DNA of 35,551 nt from Bryobacteraceae bacterium (GTDB lineage: Bacteria; Acidobacteriota; Terriglobia; Bryobacterales; Bryobacteraceae): contig JASHOO010000640.1 of NCBI GenBank assembly GCA_030041035.1, positions 1 through 35,551 on the forward strand, given 5' to 3'. The notes beneath the pieces were generated by a model. The model was given only the letters and a program-made list of their open reading frames with translations, ran no database searches and had not been told where the DNA came from. A program made the position numbers and the translations under genes. Positions 24,304-33,730 of this stretch are shown here, piece by piece; the stretch's first letter is position 1, and each line of letters begins with the position of its first letter.

Positions 24304-27300
24304 TTATTTCGGGCTGAAGCTGAAGTTGGAGAGGTAAACTTCGTCGTTACCGGGAAGGTAGAAGCCGAACTTGCCATTGGCGGGGTTGAGGCCCGAGGCG
24401 GTCCAGGAGTCCACCTTATCCCAGGTGTTATTCTCCTGCACATAGGTAGTGATGCCTGCTGCCGAGACATCAACCCGCACCGTGAACTCAAGTTCCTTCG
24501 CCGGTGATTGCAGAGGCACGGATTCCTCTTTCTGTTTCTTACCGCCCGTCACCTCGGCGCGATGGACGCTCTTCTTATCGATTCCAAAACGGATGTAATC
24601 GCTCTTGTCGTCCACACACCCAACCACCCATTCAATCCGGTGATTGAGAAATCCGCTGCGCCGAACACTGAATACAAACGTGCCGGAGCTCGGTTGCACC
24701 GGATAGAGCACCAATCCACCGCCACGATGTTCATACCAGCCGTTTTCCAGCTTCCATCCAGACTCGGACGCCCAATGTTCCATGGTGACGACGCCAACCC
24801 CGGTGGCGGCAGCCTTGGCCGGCGGCAGGTTCAGCGTGACGAGGTTTGGTCTCCCGGAACCGACGACGATGTTTTGCGTTTCCGCGGTGTGGGCAGGAGC
24901 AGTCGCTGTGAAGGTGTACATCCCTTCCTCCAACTCCACTGACGGAGGGTGCACTTCGTGCGTCTTACCGTCCGGTCCGCGGTAGGTCATGGCGGCGTTC
25001 GGCGGCGTGACGACCACCTTCACTGCGAACTTGGTCACCTGGGGAACCAGATCGGATTGCGCAATCGTCACGGTGTCACCAGCTTTAAATCCCCTGGTGA
25101 TGGGCTTGAATCCTGCAACCTCGATGGTGTGACTGCCCGGAGGGATGTCGGGTAGAGAAAGGTTTCCATCAGCTCCAATCGTGCCCGCCGGCTTCTGGTC
25201 CAACTTAACCTGCGCACCCGCCGCAGCCCCCTGGATGGCCAGAGCCGCGACTGTCGGATTCGGGCGGAGATGGAATTCCAAGCGGGCTTCCTCGCCCTTC
25301 TTGATGTCCACGGTCTGCGGCGCTTCTTCCTGGAAGCCGTCCTTATGAACGCGAATGCTGTGCTGCTTCACCGCCAGATTGGGAATGGGGATTCGTCCGT
25401 TCTTGCTCTTTCTCCGGAGCTTGTAAGGCTTTCCATCGATATCGACCTGCACATCGTCCAACCCAGGCGTAAGCACTAGCAGCGAGCCGACGTTACGGTC
25501 GGAATCGAGCCGGACTTCAATGGTCGGAGCGGCGCCGTTGGTCAGACTTATCTTGTGCGTGGTGTTACCTTCTGCCAGCACGACATCGTGAGTGCCGAGT
25601 GCAAGATTCGAAATGTCAATGCCGTTAGGACCCGCTTCTCCGTAATCCTGATTGTCCACCGTCACTGTTACGGGCGCATAGCTGGCCTGGATGTGCACCT
25701 GATTCTGGAAGCTCGTCAGGACGACGACCTTGACTTCCTTCGCCGTAGGTGGCTCCGTGAGAACCGGCAAGCGGCCTTGTGCGGCTTCGAAACCGATACT
25801 AGTCTTCACGCTCCCCGAGGTGATCTCGATGGTGTGCTTGCCCAAGCCGAGGTCTTCATTGGCGAACTGCCCGTCCTGCAAATCGGTGGGAGTCCCGTCG
25901 TCGAACTTAACCTTGCCGGTCTGCAGGTCACTCGTTACGTGCAGAACCTGCGGCAGGGGCGGGGCAGGAATGGCCGGCGCCGACGGCTGTAACGTCAGAT
26001 CCAACGCCGCAGGCGAACCGCGCTTGACCACCAACGCCGCCGTTGCGGGTTGAAAGCCGTCCTTCTGGGCGGCTACCTGGTAAGTGCCGGCGCTCAACTT
26101 GAGCTGGAGTTCGCTGGACCCTTTCACCTCGCCATTCAAGGTGATCATCGCGCCCGCAGGTTGTGTGCGGATCACTACGAGTACCGGCCGGAACGAGCGA
26201 GCCACGAACCAGGCAATTACCAAAACGACGATGGCGGCGATACCAATCCAGATCAGTCTTCGATCAATGGGCGGCGCCGGCCCTTTGGCCGTGTCCTTGG
26301 CAGCCGGCGCAGGTACGCTGGACGGCTGACTCACCGGTGGAACCGGCGACGGTGCCGCCGGCGGCGCTGCTCCAGTCGCCTGCGACTGCAACAACACCGT
26401 CGCGCCGTACTCACCTCCGGCCGGGGCCGCGGGTTTTTCTTCCGGGGGGCCGGGCGGCAGCGGAGGTGGTACAGCAGGCGTGGCGGATAACGGAGCTTGG
26501 AATCCGGTTGGTACTTCGGGCGCAGGCTCCGGGGCCGGTGCCTGCTCGCGCAGGCGCTTCTCGAACATCTCCCAGCCTTCCGGTGCGCTGGACTCAGGCG
26601 CAGCCTGCTCCGGCGTAGCTGGCTGCTTTTTCGTGGCAGCCGGCATCGCCACCGTTTCCGACTGTGCCGCGGCAGCCTTCGACGATTGGCTGCGCGTCTG
26701 ATAGTCTGGAAAGGCCTTGCTCAGGGTAGAGTGGAGCTGCACCAGCCGCGAATCGCGCGGGTATACACTGAGCACCTGCTCGATCTGCTCCAGTGAACCC
26801 TGCAAGTTTCCCGCGGCTTGCATGCGGCGGGCTTCGGCCACGGCCTGCCCGACTTCCTCTTCGCGCTTGTGATCGAGCGCCATGCCGCGCACGCCCTTGG
26901 CCAACGCATGCCCGGGGTCCAGGTCGAGCGCCTGCTGGCTGAGAGCCTCCGCCGTGCGCCAATCCGTATCGATGACCGCGCGGGCCTGGTCGAGCAGCGT
27001 CTCGAGCAAGAAGGTGCGGATGACCTGATTGCTCTCGTCCATGGCATAAGCGCGCCGCAGCACGTCAATGGCCTCGGCAAACTGGCGCTGGGTGCTGAGA
27101 TCCTGTCCTTGCTGAAAAAGTTGTTGCGCTTCGGCGGCACGGGCCTGGTTCTGGCGCGCCAGTTCGCCCAGTGCGGCCAGCTCGGCATCATCGGGATATT
27201 CCGCCGAGGCGTTTTTCAGCAGCTCGAGCGCACGCTCGAAGGCTCCGGCTTCGATTTGCCGGTCAATCTGCTCCACCCAGCGCGCCTTAGCTTCCGCGCG

Positions 27301-29274
27301 CGACTGCTGTTCCCGGCGCTTCATCACCCGCTCGATTTCGAAATCCAGCCCCGGATATTGCTTATGAATGGTTTGCAGCGTCTCCCATTGGCCCAGCGCC
27401 TCGTTAAACTGGCCGCGCTCCTCGTACGAGCGGGCTTTGCCGACGATCGAATTGACCAGGTCCCGTTTGTCGCGCACCAGGCGTAGTGCGCGTTCGAAGT
27501 GCGGCTCACCGGGATGAGCCTCGAGCGCTCCTTTGAGGATGGCGACACGACGTTCCAGGTCCGGCTCCGCCTCGACCGCCTTATCGATGGCTGCCACCTG
27601 CGATGACAGATCCTGGCGCTGTCGCTCTTCCACATCGAACTTGAGCGCCTGAAACAGCGCATGGCCGGGGTACTTGCTCAAATATTGCTGGCAAATGCTG
27701 AGCGCTTGAGAAAAATTCCCGTCGACCAAATACTTTCGCGCTTCCTGGTAGGAATTTTTGAGCACGTCGTGCTCGGACCGCACCTGGTTGTAGAAATTCT
27801 GATAAGAAATGCCGCGTTCGGGCGCGGAAGTATCGGGCACGCGGCGATCCAGATCCACGAGCCGGTCGAGTTTGGTGAGCGCGGAGCTCATCTCGCCGTT
27901 TTGCCAAGCCTCCATCGCCTGCTTGTAAAGCTCTTCCTTCTCCTTGCGCGCCCGCACGTATTGCTCTTCGCGGCGATCCACTTCGGCCAGAAGCTGAAGG
28001 GCTGTGGTATCCTTGGGCCGCAATTGCAGCAAGCTTTTCAGCGCGTCGCGCGCATGGCTGAACGCGTTGTTCTCCAGGTGCTGACGCGCCAGCTTGGTCC
28101 ACTCTTCCACTTTGGCTTCGCTGCGTCGCGTCTCAATGGTAGCGCGCAGCGTGACCGCGGCTGAGTTGGTGGGGTCGAGCTGCAACACTTCCTGTATTTT
28201 TTGCAGTGCGAGCAGGTACTCTTCCTCCTGCATGCAGGTGCGTGCGCTCTCCAATAGTTGGGCAATGTTCTTCTGCCGCACTGCCTGGTCGAGCTGGCGC
28301 CGCAACAGAGTCATGCCGGTCTCGACGTGGCCTTCGGCCTCCAGCTCGTTGAGAAGTTCGCTGGCAAACTGAAAATTGCCTTGCTCGTAAGCTTTAGTGG
28401 CCTTTTGAATGCGCGGCTGCAAGCGGGCGGCGTCGAAAATCTCGATAGCTTCGTTGCGCTGCGCCTTCAGCAACGTCTCTGCAAATTCCTTGGCAGTGGA
28501 GAAGCGGTTCCAAGGCTGCTTCGCCATAGCCTTGTGGATCACGCGGCTCACCAGTTGGCTCACCGCCGGATTCAGTTCCGAAGCAGCCGGTGGAATGTGG
28601 TGCAAAATGGCCTGTGCGGTTTCCTGCTCGGTCGGGAAATCAAAGGGGCGCCGGCGCGTCAGCGTTTCGTAGAAGACAACTCCCAGAGAAAAAATGTCAG
28701 AAAGCGGCGACGCCGGCTTCATCTCGATCTGCTCGGGCGCCATGTAGGGCAACGTGCCCCCGGCAACGGTCATGGTGGCCGTGGTGTCTGCCATATGGGC
28801 CACGCCGAAATCGATGATCTTGACGGTGTCGTCCGGCATGACGAAAATGTTGCTGGGCTTGAGGTCGCGATGCACCAGGCCGCGTTCGTGTGCAGCGTGC
28901 AACCCGCGGCAGGTCTGCACAATGATCTCGACCGAGCGCTCGACTGTGAGACGCTGGCTGGAAGTCTTAATCAGTTGATCGAGTGTCACACCGGGCAGCA
29001 GCGGCATGACGAAATAAGGTTTGGTAGCTCTGTCCTCCGTGAACTCACCGATATCAAAGATCTCGACGATATTCGGATGGCTCATCGAAGCCAGTACGCC
29101 GCACTCTTTGCGGAACAGATCAAGCGCTAGTTTGCTAGGGCTATCGCGTAGGGTCTTGATCGCAACTTCGCGCTGCACCACGGTGTCATAGGCCTTATAC
29201 ACCAGCCCCATTCCGCCCTTGCCCAGGACGTCAATGGTCTCATACCGATCCTTGATTTTTTTGCGGGTCGCCAT
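24304..29274 (-). CDS. Giant Ser/Thr protein kinase with TPR array, one membrane segment and PEGA-like repeats
   Basis: The protein has 1656 residues. The N-terminal Hanks-type kinase domain (about 11-270) is complete: GKGGMG loop, Lys40 in VAIKTL, catalytic Asp137 in HRDLKPSN, Asp155 in DFG and PYMAPEQ. A TPR-rich helical region (about 290-870) follows, then a Pro/Ala linker and one membrane helix (RRLIWIGIAAIVVLVIAWFVA, about 1003-1024). Outside the membrane comes a PEGA domain (IRTQPAGAMITLNGEVKG) and further PEGA-like beta repeats (VQVDIDGKPYKLRRKSKNG, AQVKLDQKPAGTIGADG, GSHTIEVAGFKP). The last 200 residues (WKLENGWYEHRGGG to VYLSNFSFSP) resemble a concanavalin/DUF1080-like beta-sandwich. 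It is likely a receptor kinase coupling envelope ligand binding to phosphorylation in the cytoplasm. It stands alone between unrelated genes. Confidence 0.92.
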   Translation of the reverse strand: MATRKKIKDRYETIDVLGKGGMGLVYKAYDTVVQREVAIKTLRDSPSKLALDLFRKECGVLASMSHPNIVEIFDIGEFTEDRATKPYFVMPLLPGVTLDQLIKTSSQRLTVERSVEIIVQTCRGLHAAHERGLVHRDLKPSNIFVMPDDTVKIIDFGVAHMADTTATMTVAGGTLPYMAPEQIEMKPASPLSDIFSLGVVFYETLTRRRPFDFPTEQETAQAILHHIPPAASELNPAVSQLVSRVIHKAMAKQPWNRFSTAKEFAETLLKAQRNEAIEIFDAARLQPRIQKATKAYEQGNFQFASELLNELEAEGHVETGMTLLRRQLDQAVRQKNIAQLLESARTCMQEEEYLLALQKIQEVLQLDPTNSAAVTLRATIETRRSEAKVEEWTKLARQHLENNAFSHARDALKSLLQLRPKDTTALQLLAEVDRREEQYVRARKEKEELYKQAMEAWQNGEMSSALTKLDRLVDLDRRVPDTSAPERGISYQNFYNQVRSEHDVLKNSYQEARKYLVDGNFSQALSICQQYLSKYPGHALFQALKFDVEERQRQDLSSQVAAIDKAVEAEPDLERRVAILKGALEAHPGEPHFERALRLVRDKRDLVNSIVGKARSYEERGQFNEALGQWETLQTIHKQYPGLDFEIERVMKRREQQSRAEAKARWVEQIDRQIEAGAFERALELLKNASAEYPDDAELAALGELARQNQARAAEAQQLFQQGQDLSTQRQFAEAIDVLRRAYAMDESNQVIRTFLLETLLDQARAVIDTDWRTAEALSQQALDLDPGHALAKGVRGMALDHKREEEVGQAVAEARRMQAAGNLQGSLEQIEQVLSVYPRDSRLVQLHSTLSKAFPDYQTRSQSSKAAAAQSETVAMPAATKKQPATPEQAAPESSAPEGWEMFEKRLREQAPAPEPAPEVPTGFQAPLSATPAVPPPLPPGPPEEKPAAPAGGEYGATVLLQSQATGAAPPAAPSPVPPVSQPSSVPAPAAKDTAKGPAPPIDRRLIWIGIAAIVVLVIAWFVARSFRPVLVVIRTQPAGAMITLNGEVKGSSELQLKLSAGTYQVAAQKDGFQPATAALVVKRGSPAALDLTLQPSAPAIPAPPLPQVLHVTSDLQTGKVKFDDGTPTDLQDGQFANEDLGLGKHTIEITSGSVKTSIGFEAAQGRLPVLTEPPTAKEVKVVVLTSFQNQVHIQASYAPVTVTVDNQDYGEAGPNGIDISNLALGTHDVVLAEGNTTHKISLTNGAAPTIEVRLDSDRNVGSLLVLTPGLDDVQVDIDGKPYKLRRKSKNGRIPIPNLAVKQHSIRVHKDGFQEEAPQTVDIKKGEEARLEFHLRPNPTVAALAIQGAAAGAQVKLDQKPAGTIGADGNLSLPDIPPGSHTIEVAGFKPITRGFKAGDTVTIAQSDLVPQVTKFAVKVVVTPPNAAMTYRGPDGKTHEVHPPSVELEEGMYTFTATAPAHTAETQNIVVGSGRPNLVTLNLPPAKAAATGVGVVTMEHWASESGWKLENGWYEHRGGGLVLYPVQPSSGTFVFSVRRSGFLNHRIEWVVGCVDDKSDYIRFGIDKKSVHRAEVTGGKKQKEESVPLQSPAKELEFTVRVDVSAAGITTYVQENNTWDKVDSWTASGLNPANGKFGFYLPGNDEVYLSNFSFSPK

Positions 29275-29397
29275 GCAAAGTCGGACTTGTTCTTTATCAT
29301 ACAGCCGTTTTTCCAGCGCTGTGTTAGGTGTTAACCCAAGTTACTACCATTACTCAGGTACAGGCCCGCAATCCGTGTCACGCAATCAATGCCATCT

Positions 29398-29447
29398 GGT
29401 ATGACAATCGGTTGCAGACGTGCCGGCTGACATCCGCTGTCTATACC
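29398..29447 (-). terminator. Imperfect inverted repeat at the end of the FAH-family gene
   Basis: GGTATGACA (29398-29406) pairs with TGTC-T-ATACC (29438-29447) over nine pairs with one bulged base, and the arm includes the stop codon of the FAH-family gene. It could be a processing or termination structure for the aromatic-catabolism transcript; there is no T-run. Confidence 0.3.
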
Positions 29448-30394
29448 ACCCGGTTCCGCAACACGCCAAGCTTCTCGATCTCCAGATCGAGGACGTCGCC
29501 GCGCTTCACCCAACGGTCGAGCTCCAGGCCGCATCCGGTGCCGATGGTGCCGGAGCCGATCACGTCACCGGGGTAGATCGTGTCGCCGCGCGATAAAAAT
29601 TCGATCATCTGCTCGAATTTCCAGTAAATGCTGCCGGAGTTTCCTTCCGACCACAGTTCGCCGTTGATGCGCGCGGTCATGCGCAGGTTATAGGGATCGC
29701 CGATTTCATCGGCGGTCACCAGATACGGGCCAAGGGCGGTGCACCAATCCTTCCCCTTCGCCGGGCCGAGGCGAACTCTCATCTCCTGCCGCTGGATATC
29801 GCGCGCGCTGAAATCGTTCATCACAGTGAAGCCGGCGATGTACTCCGCCGCATGCTCGGCCGGAATGTCGCTCCCCCGCCTTCCGATGATCGCGGCCAAT
29901 TCCAGCTCATAGTCGAACTTTTGCGTGAAGGAGGGCCAGGGCACATCTTCATCGGTGCCGATAATGTTGTGATGTCCGCTCTTGTAATACACAGGAATCT
30001 GGTACCACTCTGGCGGCATGGGCTCCCCTCGCTTCTCGAACCCCTTCTTGACGTGGGCTTCGAAGGCATAAAAATCGCGCAGCGACGCTGGTTTGGGCAG
30101 CGGTGCAAGCAGTTTAATTTCGGCCGGCGGATACAGCAGGGTCTCCTCATTCCGACCAACGCGGATCCCGGTTTGCTCAAAGAACGCGACGGCCTCGCGC
30201 GCCGCGGCCATCGACACCGCCTCGCCTTCGAGAAACTCTCGCATGGCGGCCGGCACCAGTACATCGGCGAGCTTCTGCGATTTCAGCCGCGCAGCGCAGG
30301 CAAAGTTGAGATCGAGAACCCCCGCTTGTAGCACAGCACCCAGGCGCCGGTGCCGGCCGAGGTGTGTGCGGACTTCGAACGTGCAAAGCTTCAA
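29441..30394 (-). CDS. Fumarylacetoacetate hydrolase (FAH) family protein
   Basis: The 317-residue protein has the FAH fold. ASLRDFYAFEAHVKKG begins the catalytic part. The metal site is in FDYELELAAIIG and the acidic FTVMNDFSARDIQRQEM. The segment GDVIGSGTIGTGCGLE closes the active site, and KSGHHNIIGTDEDVPWP is the family's substrate-pocket loop. Its start is TTG, three bases after the HPPD stop codon, so it is translated as part of that operon. In tyrosine degradation FAH cleaves fumarylacetoacetate, but the family also includes hydratases, decarboxylases and related hydrolases. Context favours tyrosine or homogentisate catabolism. The closeness to true FahA is not settled. Confidence 0.9.
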   Translation of the reverse strand: MKLCTFEVRTHLGRHRRLGAVLQAGVLDLNFACAARLKSQKLADVLVPAAMREFLEGEAVSMAAAREAVAFFEQTGIRVGRNEETLLYPPAEIKLLAPLPKPASLRDFYAFEAHVKKGFEKRGEPMPPEWYQIPVYYKSGHHNIIGTDEDVPWPSFTQKFDYELELAAIIGRRGSDIPAEHAAEYIAGFTVMNDFSARDIQRQEMRVRLGPAKGKDWCTALGPYLVTADEIGDPYNLRMTARINGELWSEGNSGSIYWKFEQMIEFLSRGDTIYPGDVIGSGTIGTGCGLELDRWVKRGDVLDLEIEKLGVLRNRVV

Positions 30395-30397
30395 TCG

Positions 30398-31525
30398 CTA
30401 CAGGTTACCGCGCAGGGCCTGCTCGCGCTCAATCGCCTCAAACAGCGCCTTGAAATTGCCCTTGCCGAAGCTGCGGCTGCCTTTACGCTGGATGATCTCG
30501 TAGAACAGCGTAGGCCGGTCCTCGACCGGCCGGGTGAAGATTTGCAGCATATAGCCTTCGTCGTCACGATCCACCAGAATGCCCAGGTCCTGCAGCGTGC
30601 CGAGAGGTTCGTCGATTTTTCCCACTCGCCGCTCGAGATCCGCGTAGTACGTCGCCGGCACGCGCAGAAACTCCACACCTTGCCGGCTCAGTTTTGCAAC
30701 CGTCGCCACGATGTCGTCGGTTGCCATGGCAATATGCTGCACGCCTGGCCCTTTGTAATATTCCAGGTACTCTTCGATCTGCGATTTCTTCCGTCCCTCG
30801 GCCGGCTCGTTGATGGGAAACTTCACGCGCCCGTTTCCATTGGCCATCACTTTCGACATCAACGCCGAGTATTCCGTGCTGATGTCCTTGTCGTCGAAGT
30901 GCTGGTAGAGGCGGAACCCCATCACCTTTTCGTAAAACTCCACCCATTGGTTCATCTCGCCCCAGCCGACATTGCCCACCATGTGGTCGATGTATTTCAG
31001 CCCGACAGGCCGCGCCACACGATCCGGCTCCGTAACCGCGACATAACCCGGCAGGAATGAGCCGCGATAACTCCGCCGTTCGATAAACGAGTGAATCGTG
31101 TCGCCATAAGTCGCGATCGCGGACACAAGCACCTCGCCCGAATCATCTTGTAACAGCTCCGGCTTCCGCACGCCTCGCGCACCACGGGCCGTGGTCTCCC
31201 GATATGCGGCTTCGGCATCGTCCACCCACAATGCGATGTCGCGGACACCGTCTCCGTGACGAAGGATGTGCTGGGCGATGGCGTTGTCCGGCTGCAAGGG
31301 CGTCGTGAGCACGAACCGGATTTTATTCTGCTGGATGACATACGATGCGCACTCATGATTGCCGGTCTCCGGCCCGCTGTACGCCGCTAGTTGCATGCCG
31401 AACGCAGCTCGGTAGTAATACGCTGCCTGCCGGGCGTTGGCGACATAGAACTCAACATGGTCGGTTCCGTTCAGCGGAAGAAAATCAGCAGTTGCTTGCG
31501 AAGTTTTCTCGGCTAGTTCCTGCAT
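30398..31525 (-). CDS. hppD: 4-Hydroxyphenylpyruvate dioxygenase
   Basis: The 375-residue protein has two VOC-type halves. The iron ligands are visible at the expected spacing: His181 in YIDHMVGNV, His264 in GVQHIAMATDD and Glu343 in LFYEIIQRKG. The C-terminal helix SRSFGKGNFKALFEAIE is typical of HPPD. It converts 4-hydroxyphenylpyruvate and O2 to homogentisate and CO2. Its ATG comes two bases after the aminotransferase stop, and the FAH-family gene follows at once. The product of the upstream aminotransferase could be its substrate. Confidence 0.96.
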   Translation of the reverse strand: MQELAEKTSQATADFLPLNGTDHVEFYVANARQAAYYYRAAFGMQLAAYSGPETGNHECASYVIQQNKIRFVLTTPLQPDNAIAQHILRHGDGVRDIALWVDDAEAAYRETTARGARGVRKPELLQDDSGEVLVSAIATYGDTIHSFIERRSYRGSFLPGYVAVTEPDRVARPVGLKYIDHMVGNVGWGEMNQWVEFYEKVMGFRLYQHFDDKDISTEYSALMSKVMANGNGRVKFPINEPAEGRKKSQIEEYLEYYKGPGVQHIAMATDDIVATVAKLSRQGVEFLRVPATYYADLERRVGKIDEPLGTLQDLGILVDRDDEGYMLQIFTRPVEDRPTLFYEIIQRKGSRSFGKGNFKALFEAIEREQALRGNL

Positions 31526-31527
31526 AG

Positions 31528-32643
31528 CTATTTCACAACCGTCTCGGCAGCCCTCTGCAGCGCACTTATGCAGCGTTGATTGTCCTCATCGGTTCCGGTT
31601 GAAATGCGGATGCAGTGCGGTAGCCCGAACGCGTTCAGCGGGCGCACGATGACACCCCGTATCAGGAGCTGTTCCACCATGTATCCCGCCTGCGCCGCAC
31701 TCCCCAGCACCACCATCACGAAATTGGCTTCCGACGCAACCACTTCCAGACCCGTTGCCCGCAGTCCCTGCGTCAGCGTCCGCAAACCGCGCGCGTTCAA
31801 TTCGAGCGAACGGTGAAGGAACGCTTTATCGGCCAGCGCTCCAATGCCCGCCGCCTGCGCCAACGTGCTTGGCTCAAACGGCAGTTTCACCTTGAGCAGA
31901 TTGTCGATCAGGTCTTCGTGCGCGAACCCGTACCCGATGCGCGCTCCCGCCAGGCCGTAGATCTTGGAAAATGTCCGGAGCGTAATGACGTTGTCGTAGC
32001 GGTAATGCATCGAATCGGGATAGCGCGGGTTATCTTTTGCGTATTCGAAGTACGCTTCGTCCAGGATGATGAGGACCCGCTCCGGCACGTGCCGGTAAAA
32101 CTCGTCAAACTCGTGGCGCGTGAAAATCGTTCCCGTCGGGTTGTTGGGGTTCGCCAGGTAGATGATCTTGGTGTGCTCATTGATCTGTGAGGCGAGCCCC
32201 GCGAGGTCGTAGTGCCAGTCCTTGTACGGCACGGTGCGGTATTTCACACCACGCGATTGCGCTAGCACCTGAAATCCAATGAACGCCGCTTCGGTGGTGA
32301 GCACTTCGTCTTCATCGCACAGGAACGCGCGAATGATGTTGGACATGATGCCCTCTGATCCGCTACCCGCGATGACGTTCTCCACTTTGACGTCGTACTC
32401 GCGCGCCAGCACCTGCCGCAATTCCAGGCCACCCGTGGGATAAAGATGCAGGCGCTCCGCGCACTGCCGCATGACCTCGAGCGCCACCGGCGAAGGCCCG
32501 AGCGGGTTTTCATTCGACGCCAGCTTCACCGCGTGCGCCACGCCATATGCGCGCTCCACTTCTTCCGCGCTGCGCCCCGCCTCGTAAGGTCGCAGCGACG
32601 CGATATATGGCGGTACCAACGGCACGAGGTTGTTCCCATTCAC
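31528..32643 (-). CDS. Class I/II aminotransferase, HisC-like; probable aromatic aminotransferase by context
   Basis: The track extends to 32739, but that would overlap the divergent gene; the GTG at 32643 gives 371 residues and a normal family N-terminus (VPPYIASLRPYEAG). PLP features are KLASNENPLGPSP, AGSGSEGIMSNIIRAFL, YLANPNNPTGTIFTRHEF, LDEAYFEYA and the Schiff-base lysine in RTFSKIYGLAGARIGYG. RISTGTDEDN near the end holds the carboxylate-binding Arg. By sequence it is a histidinol-phosphate aminotransferase-type enzyme. Next to HPPD it is more likely to make 4-hydroxyphenylpyruvate from tyrosine, or to serve both roles. No other his gene is present. Confidence 0.9.
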   Translation of the reverse strand: MNGNNLVPLVPPYIASLRPYEAGRSAEEVERAYGVAHAVKLASNENPLGPSPVALEVMRQCAERLHLYPTGGLELRQVLAREYDVKVENVIAGSGSEGIMSNIIRAFLCDEDEVLTTEAAFIGFQVLAQSRGVKYRTVPYKDWHYDLAGLASQINEHTKIIYLANPNNPTGTIFTRHEFDEFYRHVPERVLIILDEAYFEYAKDNPRYPDSMHYRYDNVITLRTFSKIYGLAGARIGYGFAHEDLIDNLLKVKLPFEPSTLAQAAGIGALADKAFLHRSLELNARGLRTLTQGLRATGLEVVASEANFVMVVLGSAAQAGYMVEQLLIRGVIVRPLNAFGLPHCIRISTGTDEDNQRCISALQRAAETVVK

Positions 32644-32698
32644 TATGTTAATCTGCCGCGATTGACGGCGGCGTGCTGTGTTTGAAAAGCTGTAGAGC

Positions 32699-33724
32699 GT
32701 GCTCACTCGATTTCTGCTTACCGCTTGCTTGTTCGCCACACCGTTATTCGCTCAGGAGCTGCAATTTGCCGCCCTCCGCGATTTCCCCTTAGAGAGTGGC
32801 GCAACTGTCCGCAACTGCCGCATCGGTTACCGGACTTTCGGCAAACTGAACGCGGAGAAATCCAATGCCATCCTGTTTCCCACCTGGTTTGGCGGGACAA
32901 CCGAGAATCTGATCTCCTTCATCGGGCCCGGTAAGCTGATCGATTCTTCTAGATACTTCGTCATCGCGGTGGATGCGCTGGGCGATGGCGTGTCCACATC
33001 GCCCTCCAATTACGCGAGCCAGCCGCGCATGCAGTTTCCCTCCTTGGCCATCCTCGACATGGTCCATTCGCAGCACCAGTTGGCGGAGGCTGTGCTGCAT
33101 CTTCCACACCTCCGCGCGGTCATGGGGATTTCCATGGGCGGCATGCAAACCTTCCAGTGGATGGTGGCGTACCCGGATTATATGGACTGTGCCATTCCCA
33201 TCGTCGGCTCACCCAAGCTCACCTCCTACGACCTGCTGTTGTGGGAGTCGGGCATCCATGCGATTGAGGGGGACGCGAACTGGAAGGGGGGCGACTATAC
33301 TTCGCCTCCTGAAGCCGGTTTGCGGACGCGGGCGGACATCGAAGCGTTGGCCATCCAAACACCCGCCTACCGCGTGGCGCACACCAGGCCCGAAGACTTG
33401 CAGAAGTTTCTTGAAGCCGAAGAGACTGCCTCCATTCACGGCTTTGACGCCAACAACTGGATTCGCCAAGCGCAAGCCATGATCGCCCATGACATCTCGC
33501 GCCCATTCGGCGGCGACATGGCCAAAGCCACCGCGGCGGTAAAGGCGCGCGTTCTGATTGTGGTCGGCTTGCAGGACCACATGGTGAATCCCACCCCGGC
33601 CTTGGCCTTCGCGCGTCTGCTCCATGCCCCTACCGTGGAGCTGGACAGCGACTGTGGGCATGTGGTGACCAGTTGCGAAGAGGCGAAGATCGGCGCCGCG
33701 ATCACAGACTTTCTCAGCAAATAG
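32699..33724 (+). CDS. Exported alpha/beta hydrolase related to homoserine O-acetyltransferase
   Basis: The 341-residue product starts at GTG with a signal peptide (MLTRFLLTACLFATPLFA). It has the MetX-like layout: YRTFGKLNAEKSNAIL, WFGGTTEN, DALGDGVSTSPSN, the nucleophile Ser145 in MGISMGGMQTFQW, Asp293 in GLQDHMVNP and His321 in SDCGHVV. The classical MetX makes O-acetylhomoserine in the cytoplasm; an exported version with no methionine genes nearby is more likely a periplasmic esterase or acyltransferase of the same superfamily. It is divergent from the aminotransferase operon, with starts about 55 bp apart. Confidence 0.88.
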   Translation: MLTRFLLTACLFATPLFAQELQFAALRDFPLESGATVRNCRIGYRTFGKLNAEKSNAILFPTWFGGTTENLISFIGPGKLIDSSRYFVIAVDALGDGVSTSPSNYASQPRMQFPSLAILDMVHSQHQLAEAVLHLPHLRAVMGISMGGMQTFQWMVAYPDYMDCAIPIVGSPKLTSYDLLLWESGIHAIEGDANWKGGDYTSPPEAGLRTRADIEALAIQTPAYRVAHTRPEDLQKFLEAEETASIHGFDANNWIRQAQAMIAHDISRPFGGDMAKATAAVKARVLIVVGLQDHMVNPTPALAFARLLHAPTVELDSDCGHVVTSCEEAKIGAAITDFLSK

Positions 33725-33730
33725 CCGCCT

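Noticed and set aside
29275-29330. Promoter of the giant kinase (TATGAT on minus strand)
   Set aside because: The -10 looks fair but there is no acceptable -35 at 16-18 bases.
32644-32739. 32-residue N-terminal extension of the aminotransferase
   Set aside because: It would overlap the divergent hydrolase gene and is basic, unlike the family N-terminus.
32699-33724. Calling the hydrolase metX
   Set aside because: It carries a signal peptide and has no methionine-pathway neighbours.
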